Of a stretch of DNA of 9,756 nt, positions 6,108 to 9,756 are shown in pieces. Source of the stretch: Verrucomicrobiota bacterium (GTDB taxonomy: Bacteria; Verrucomicrobiota; Verrucomicrobiia; Chthoniobacterales; UBA10450). The DNA lies in NCBI GenBank assembly GCA_003219225.1, contig QHPZ01000056.1, positions 9,294 to 19,049 on the forward strand, read 5' to 3'. Every line of letters begins with the position of its first letter. The first letter of the stretch is position 1. Made by a program: the position numbers and the translations under genes. Under the pieces are notes generated by a model. That model made no database searches and was not told where the DNA came from. It was given only the letters and a program-made list of their open reading frames with translations.

Positions 6108-7220
6108 GAATTAAAGATTTGTAGAGCTCGATCGTTTCGCGAGCGATCTCGCTCCAACTGAAGTGCTCTTCGGCGCGTTTGCGGCCGGCGCGGCCGAATT
6201 GTTCGCGCAGTTGTCGATCTTGCATGAGCTGGTTGATGCGCGCGGCAAGGTCGCGTGAGAATTTTTCCGGGTGCAGCGGCTCGAACAGGCTCTCATTCAT
6301 CTGCTCGAGCGGCACGAGAAAACCGGTCTCACCGTCGACCACCACTTCCTTGATTCCGCCGACCGCGCTCGCCACGACCGCCGTGGCGCACGCCATCGCC
6401 TCGAGATTGATGATCCCAAACGGTTCGTAAATCGACGGACAACAAAACACCGCCGCGTGTGCGTAAAGTTCGATCACCGCGCCGCGGTCGAGCATCTCTT
6501 CGATCCAAATGATATCGGCGCGTTTCGCTTTCGCCTGTTCGACCGCTGTCTTCATCTCGACCGCGATCTCCGGCGTGTCCGGCGCACCGGCGCAAAGCAC
6601 GATCTGAAAATCCTTGTCCATGAACTGAATCGCGCGGACGAGATGAATGATGCCCTTCTGTCGCGTGATCCGGCCGACAAAAAGTAAATAGGGCCTGCGC
6701 GGATCGATGCCGCAGCGCTCCAAGGCGGTGGTTGATTCCACCGGACGGTATTCGTCAAGATCGATTCCGTTGTGAATCACCTGCACGCGCGCAGGATCGA
6801 CATCGAACAATCGCTCGATGTCGAGTTTGGTTTCGCCGGACACGGCAATGATCGCGTCGGCCATTCCCAGCGCGGTGCGTTCGATCCAGAGCGAAAAATC
6901 GTAGCCGCCCGCGAGCTGCTCCCGCTTCCATGGCCGCAACGGCTCTGCACGAGATCGGCATCGATGTTCATGGTGTTGAAATCGACGCAGCGGCGCACCG
7001 CGCCGAAGGCCGACTTCAACGGCGCGGGACAGGTGAAAGCGCTCGCATCAACTTCGAAGCCGGTGACCCTGAGGTTTCCTTTCTCGATGCGTTGATCGCC
7101 GAAGCAGCGCACTTCCACCGGCATCGTTTTCGCCAGTTCGCGCGAGAGATAACCGACGTGAATGCCGGCGCCGCCATAAATGTGCGGCGAATATTCGTTC
7201 GTGAGGAAGAGAACTTTCAT
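6103..7220 (-). pseudogene. GT4 glycogen synthase / maltosyltransferase (GlgA/GlgM, actinobacterial type), broken by internal deletion and frame change
   Basis: Enzymes of this type transfer glucose from ADP-glucose, either to glycogen or to glucose-1-phosphate making maltose-1-phosphate. The first frame (ATG 7220 to about 6946) gives 91 residues starting MKVLFLTNEYSPHIYGGAGIH; the second frame (about 6945 to 6103) gives 280 residues starting EPLRPWKREQLAGGYDFSLW. The second part has RITRQKG, LVLCAGAPDTPE-like text, and the E-x7-E block YEPFGIINLEAMACATAVVAS. Intact relatives have about 28 residues between these two parts, including the conserved HTW segment and the start of the THSLEPLRPWK motif. 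Here they are missing, and the frame changes at the same point, consistent with loss of about 85 bases. Restored length would be near 400, normal for the family. The rest of the gene looks unworn, so the damage is recent or an assembly error. No ribosome site is seen; a heptamer array ends at the start codon. Confidence 0.85.
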
Positions 7221-7221
7221 C

Positions 7222-7394
7222 AATGACGAAGCACGAAGGACGAAGGACGAATTAAATCCGAAATCCGAAATCCGAAACTCGAAACAAGCACGAAATCGCA
7301 AATTCGAATGTCGGAATGCACATTGTAGCGCTCGGCTGCGGTTTCGTGATCAATTCGGATTTGTTTCGGATTTCGAGCTTCGGATTTCGGATTT
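7222..7394. repeat. Heptamer array with long imperfect inverted repeat between usp and glycogen synthase
   Basis: The 212-base gap 7221-7432 is built largely of seven-base units. On the plus strand there are ACGAAGC/ACGAAGG/ACGAAGG units (7226-7246) and three AATCCGA units in a row (7255-7275). Then 7254-7309 and 7341-7394 form an imperfect inverted repeat whose outer 16 bases are identical (AAATCCGAAATCCGAA). The array ends one base before the glycogen synthase ATG, so the bases in front of the start are repeat and hold no Shine-Dalgarno. The remaining 7395-7432, next to the usp stop, shows nothing recognisable. Confidence 0.75.
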
Positions 7395-7432
7395 GCTCCG
7401 CGATCCGCGTCGAGAAGAGCGCGATTCAGAGG

Positions 7433-7858
7433 CTATTTTCCCGCCCGCACCAACAGCACCGGGACCTGGGCTTTGTGCCGGACTTCGTTGATCGTGCTGC
7501 CGAAAAACAAGTCGCCTAACAAGCGGTGTCCGTGCGCCGTCATCGCGATCAGATCGCATTGTCGATCTTCCGCCGCGTTCAGGATCCCGTGCGCCGGATC
7601 GCCCAACGCCAAAAACGTGTCCACGTTTAGTCCGCGCGCGCGCAAAGTCTCGGCCGAGCTTTCCAGATAAGCGCGGTCGTCCTTCATTTCCTGCGACTCG
7701 GCCAGATTGAGTTGGTCATAATTTCGGGCGACGTAACCATCGGCCACGTGGACGAGCAATAAGCCCGAGCCGTGCAACTTGGCCAGCTCGGCAATATGCG
7801 GCAGAAGCGTTTCATCGGCACGACTGTTTTCGAGAGCGACGAGAATTTTGTGGTACAT
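7433..7858 (-). CDS. Universal stress protein (UspA family), single domain
   Basis: The 141-residue protein has the single-domain Usp fold, a small cytoplasmic protein often induced on starvation or stress. It opens with the family's first strand MYHKILVALENS, has LLLVHVADGY (about 33-42), the strand DLIAMTAHG (about 102-110), and the end VPVLLVRAGK. The ATP-binding signature G-2x-G-9x-G-S/T is nearly complete: HG, nine residues, then GS are present, but the first glycine is a threonine (TAHG), a substitution found in other family members, so binding of ATP is likely but not certain. The ATG at 7858 has no clear ribosome site. It lies between mntH and the glycogen synthase gene, with repeat arrays on both sides, so it may be its own unit. 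Confidence 0.93.
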   Translation of the reverse strand: MYHKILVALENSRADETLLPHIAELAKLHGSGLLLVHVADGYVARNYDQLNLAESQEMKDDRAYLESSAETLRARGLNVDTFLALGDPAHGILNAAEDRQCDLIAMTAHGHRLLGDLFFGSTINEVRHKAQVPVLLVRAGK

Positions 7859-7924
7859 GGCCTAGACGAAACAAATCCGAATCCACAATGTCCGGAATGG
7901 CTAAAGGCGTTTCCACGATTATTT

Positions 7925-7978
7925 CCAGCTTCGGCATTCGGTCATTCCTTCGGCATTCGGCATTAGTGCTTCGTCATT
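7925..7978. repeat. Heptamer array downstream of mntH
   Basis: Seven-base units of the CTTCGGC / ATTCGGC type run from about 7928 to 7978 on the plus strand (TTCGGCATTCGG occurs at about 7930 and again at 7950). The last part, GTGCTTCGTCATT (7966-7978), contains the mntH stop codon. The same 13 bases occur in inverted orientation at 7222-7234. The rest of the 115-base gap 7859-7924, up to the usp start, holds no feature I can name. Confidence 0.7.
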
Positions 7979-9332
7979 TTGCGTTGATCCACGCAGTGAT
8001 CCCGGCCCAATCACATAAATATTTTGCGTTGAGCAAAACAATGATCGCCGCTGTGATCCACGCCAACAATTGCAGCCAGCGCGGCGATGCGAACTCCCCC
8101 ATTTTGCGGCGATCGCTTGTGAATAAGACCAGCGGAATCACGGCGAAGGAGAGCTGCAAACTCAGGGTAACCTGACTGAGTAAAAGTAATTTCGCCGTCC
8201 CACTCGTCCCGAAGAGCGCGGCCGTAAAAACGGCCGGCACGATTGCAATAAGCCGCGTGATCAAACGGCGCAGCCACGGCCGCAACCGGATGTTGAGAAA
8301 ACCTTCCATCACGATTTGGCCGGCGAGTGTTCCGGTGAGCGTCGAGTTTTGCCCGGAGGCAAGCAGGGCAAAGGCGAAAAGCGCGCTCGCCACCGGGATG
8401 CCGAGCATGGGCGAGAGAAGTTTGTAGGCGTCCTGGATTTCGGCGACCTCGCGATGTCCGTGGGTATGAAAAGTAGCAGCGGCCACAATCAGAATGGCGG
8501 CGTTGATAAACAAGGCGAACATGAGCGCCACGCTGGAATCAATGGTCGCGAACTTGATCGCCTCACCTTTGCCGGCCGACGATTGCTCGTAATTGCGCGT
8601 CTGCACAATCGAAGAATGAAGGTAAAGATTATGCGGCATGACGGTTGCCCCGAGAATCCCGATCGCGATGTAAAGCATGTCGCGATTGCTGACGATTTCA
8701 GCTTTGGGGAGAAAACCGGCAAACACCGCGGCGACTTGCGGTTTCGAGAAAATGATCTCAAAAAGAAAACAGCCGCCGATGGTCAAAATCAGAGTAACAA
8801 CTAGCGCCTCGATGTAACGAAAGCCTTTGTTTTGCAAATAGAGCACAGCCAAAACATCCAAGGCCGTAATGCAAACACCGATGACGAGTGGAATTTTAAA
8901 CAGCAGATTTAAGGCGATAGCGGAGCCGATTACTTCGGCCAAATCGCAGGCGCAAATCGCCAGTTCGCAAAGAACCCACAGCGCAAACGAAACCGGCCGT
9001 GAGTAATGATCGTGACAAGCCTGGGCAAGATCGCGCTGCGTGGCGATCCCGAGTCGCGCGCAAAGCGCCTGCAAGAGGATCGCCATTAAATTCGAAAGCA
9101 GAATGATGCTGAGCAACGTGTAACCGAAGCCCGAGCCGCCGGCCAGGTCGGTCGCCCAGTTCCCCGGATCCATGTAACCGACCGCGACGAGATAACCCGG
9201 ACCGGAGAAAGCGAGGAGCTTGCGCCAAAAACCTGCGCCGGGTGCAATCAGCACCGTCCGATGCGACTCCGGCAGGCTCGGAGCGACCCTGTCCAGTCGC
9301 CAGCCGTTGCTCGTGGAAAGCCGATCGTGCAT
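7974..9332 (-). CDS. mntH: Nramp-family divalent metal (manganese) transporter
   Basis: This inner-membrane protein imports Mn2+ (and Fe2+ or related ions) with protons. The 452 residues fit an 11-helix Nramp protein. The two metal-binding motifs are both intact: DPGNW in helix 1 (D55, N58; preceded by GPGYLVAVGYM) and MPH in helix 6 (M232, H234; GATVMPHNLYLHS). Helix 3 carries CDLAEVIGSAIAL (129-141), also family-typical. Hydrophobic segments continue to the end (SFAVIPLVLFTS, LAWITAAIIVLLNA). The N-terminus of about 35 residues before the first helix is polar and of the usual length. I used the ATG at 9332; no good ribosome site is visible. No MntR-type operator or manganese riboswitch was recognised in the 99 bases upstream, and that gap carries a palindrome. 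The stop codon is inside a heptamer repeat unit. Confidence 0.95.
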   Translation of the reverse strand: MHDRLSTSNGWRLDRVAPSLPESHRTVLIAPGAGFWRKLLAFSGPGYLVAVGYMDPGNWATDLAGGSGFGYTLLSIILLSNLMAILLQALCARLGIATQRDLAQACHDHYSRPVSFALWVLCELAICACDLAEVIGSAIALNLLFKIPLVIGVCITALDVLAVLYLQNKGFRYIEALVVTLILTIGGCFLFEIIFSKPQVAAVFAGFLPKAEIVSNRDMLYIAIGILGATVMPHNLYLHSSIVQTRNYEQSSAGKGEAIKFATIDSSVALMFALFINAAILIVAAATFHTHGHREVAEIQDAYKLLSPMLGIPVASALFAFALLASGQNSTLTGTLAGQIVMEGFLNIRLRPWLRRLITRLIAIVPAVFTAALFGTSGTAKLLLLSQVTLSLQLSFAVIPLVLFTSDRRKMGEFASPRWLQLLAWITAAIIVLLNAKYLCDWAGITAWINAK

Positions 9333-9373
9333 GCCGGCACCAAGTTATTGTTGATCCTGCCCTTGGCAAAGCC

Positions 9374-9429
9374 TGTAGCTACGCACCTGTGGCGCGTCTG
9401 TTTGGACGCCGCACAGCCGCGGGGCTACA
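9374..9429. repeat. 56-bp palindrome between the CorC-like gene and mntH
   Basis: Arms 9374-9397 and 9406-9429 match as inverted copies at 18 of 24 positions around an eight-base loop. Both start TGTAGC from the outside and share CGC, CTGTG and GCGT blocks. On the transcribed strand the element begins two bases after the stop of the CorC-like gene and could fold as a hairpin at that message's end. It occupies more than half of the 97-base gap 9335-9431; the remaining bases next to mntH (9333-9373) show no clear promoter. Confidence 0.65.
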
Positions 9430-9431
9430 AC

Positions 9432-9756
9432 TCACATCGCCACGTCGGGTTTCGTGGCCGCTTGCGCCGGCTGCGGCTCGCTCATCTTGCGAAAGTGCAG
9501 TTGCTTCACCCGGCGCGAATCGCTTTGCGAAACGGTGACAAGATAATTGTCGATCTTGAGTTGCTCGCCCTGCGTGGGCAGATGGCCTAACAAGTGGGTG
9601 ACGTACCCGCCGACGGTGCTCACATCGGCGCTCTCCAGTTCAAGTTTCGCCAGCTCGTTCAGCTCGTACAGGCCGAGCGCGCCATCGACCGTAAACTCGT
9701 TCGCGTTGATCTTGCGAAATTCCTCCTTCTCCACATCGAATTCGTCCTGGATATCG
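9432..9756 (-). CDS. HlyC/CorC-type CBS-domain membrane protein, C-terminal end only
   Basis: About 107 residues are visible, running off the right edge. The text begins DIQDEFDVEKEEF, which is the usual link after the second CBS domain (E-I-x-DEFD), followed by the CorC_HlyC domain: FTVDGALGLYELNELAKLEL, a STVGGYVTHLLGHLPTQGE stretch, and YLVTVSQSDSRRVKQLHF. This domain is found at the end of DUF21/CNNM-type transporters (TlyC, CorC, YfjD-like), which are linked to Mg2+ or Co2+ movement. Whether this one has the N-terminal DUF21 membrane part cannot be seen. It ends with a 15-residue Ala/Pro-rich tail. Both it and the next gene, mntH, concern divalent metals, which may or may not be more than coincidence. 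The stop is TGA at 9434-9432. Confidence 0.88.
   Translation of the reverse strand, partial: DIQDEFDVEKEEFRKINANEFTVDGALGLYELNELAKLELESADVSTVGGYVTHLLGHLPTQGEQLKIDNYLVTVSQSDSRRVKQLHFRKMSEPQPAQAATKPDVAM

Noticed and set aside
6940..6950. Programmed ribosomal frameshift in the glycogen synthase gene
   Set aside because: No slippery run is present, and about 28 conserved residues are missing at the junction, which a frameshift would not restore.
7221..7301. A 27-residue N-terminal extension of the glycogen synthase gene
   Set aside because: The residues are the translation of the heptamer array (Phe/Arg/Ser-rich text), while family similarity starts at MKVLFLTNEYSP from the ATG at 7220.
9333..9431. 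Manganese riboswitch or MntR operator upstream of mntH
   Set aside because: I saw neither a yybP-ykoY-like structure nor a convincing operator dyad; the only dyad is the repeat at 9374-9429, which resembles an extragenic palindrome.

Overview
The window is a compact stretch of bacterial chromosome with every recognisable gene on the minus strand. Gene order and repeat style best fit a Verrucomicrobiota-like (PVC group) genome, possibly a soil Chthoniobacterales/Spartobacteria relative. This is an inference from the moderately high G+C, the short intergenic arrays of seven-base CGAA-type units, the N-terminally extended ATP synthase subunit a and the gene content; no phylogenetic marker could be tested.

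In transcription order, right to left, the window holds: the 3' end of a HlyC/CorC-type CBS-domain transporter-associated protein (9756-9432); an Nramp manganese/divalent metal transporter, mntH (9332-7974); a single-domain universal stress protein (7858-7433); a GT4 glycogen synthase/maltosyltransferase of the actinobacterial GlgA/GlgM type (7220-6103) that is broken by an internal deletion plus frame change; the ribosome-assembly GTPase obgE (5840-4734); a WcaL-like GT4 glycosyltransferase (4662-3439); and the first five genes of an F-type ATP synthase operon, atpB-atpE-atpF-atpH-atpA (3418-1, atpA cut by the window edge). The atp genes are tightly packed and partly translationally coupled. 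The other genes are a co-directional housekeeping/stress/carbohydrate mixture with no evident common pathway.

The unusual content is repeat DNA. There are three kinds of imperfect palindrome (5448-5532 and 5876-6002, one family; 6048-6107; 9374-9429) and two arrays of seven-base units (7222-7394 and 7925-7978). They sit right at gene ends: one palindrome carries the stop codon of the glycogen synthase, one starts two bases after the stop of the CorC-like gene, one heptamer array starts at the mntH stop and another ends at the glycogen synthase start. Most striking, one palindrome lies inside obgE, in frame, adding about 30 residues to the N-terminal Obg domain without interrupting the reading frame. 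This resembles the in-frame palindromic elements known from Rickettsia.

I saw no tRNA, rRNA, CRISPR array, transposase, phage gene or known riboswitch. No gene-free stretch exceeds 300 bases; the longest, 5841-6102, is mostly repeat.
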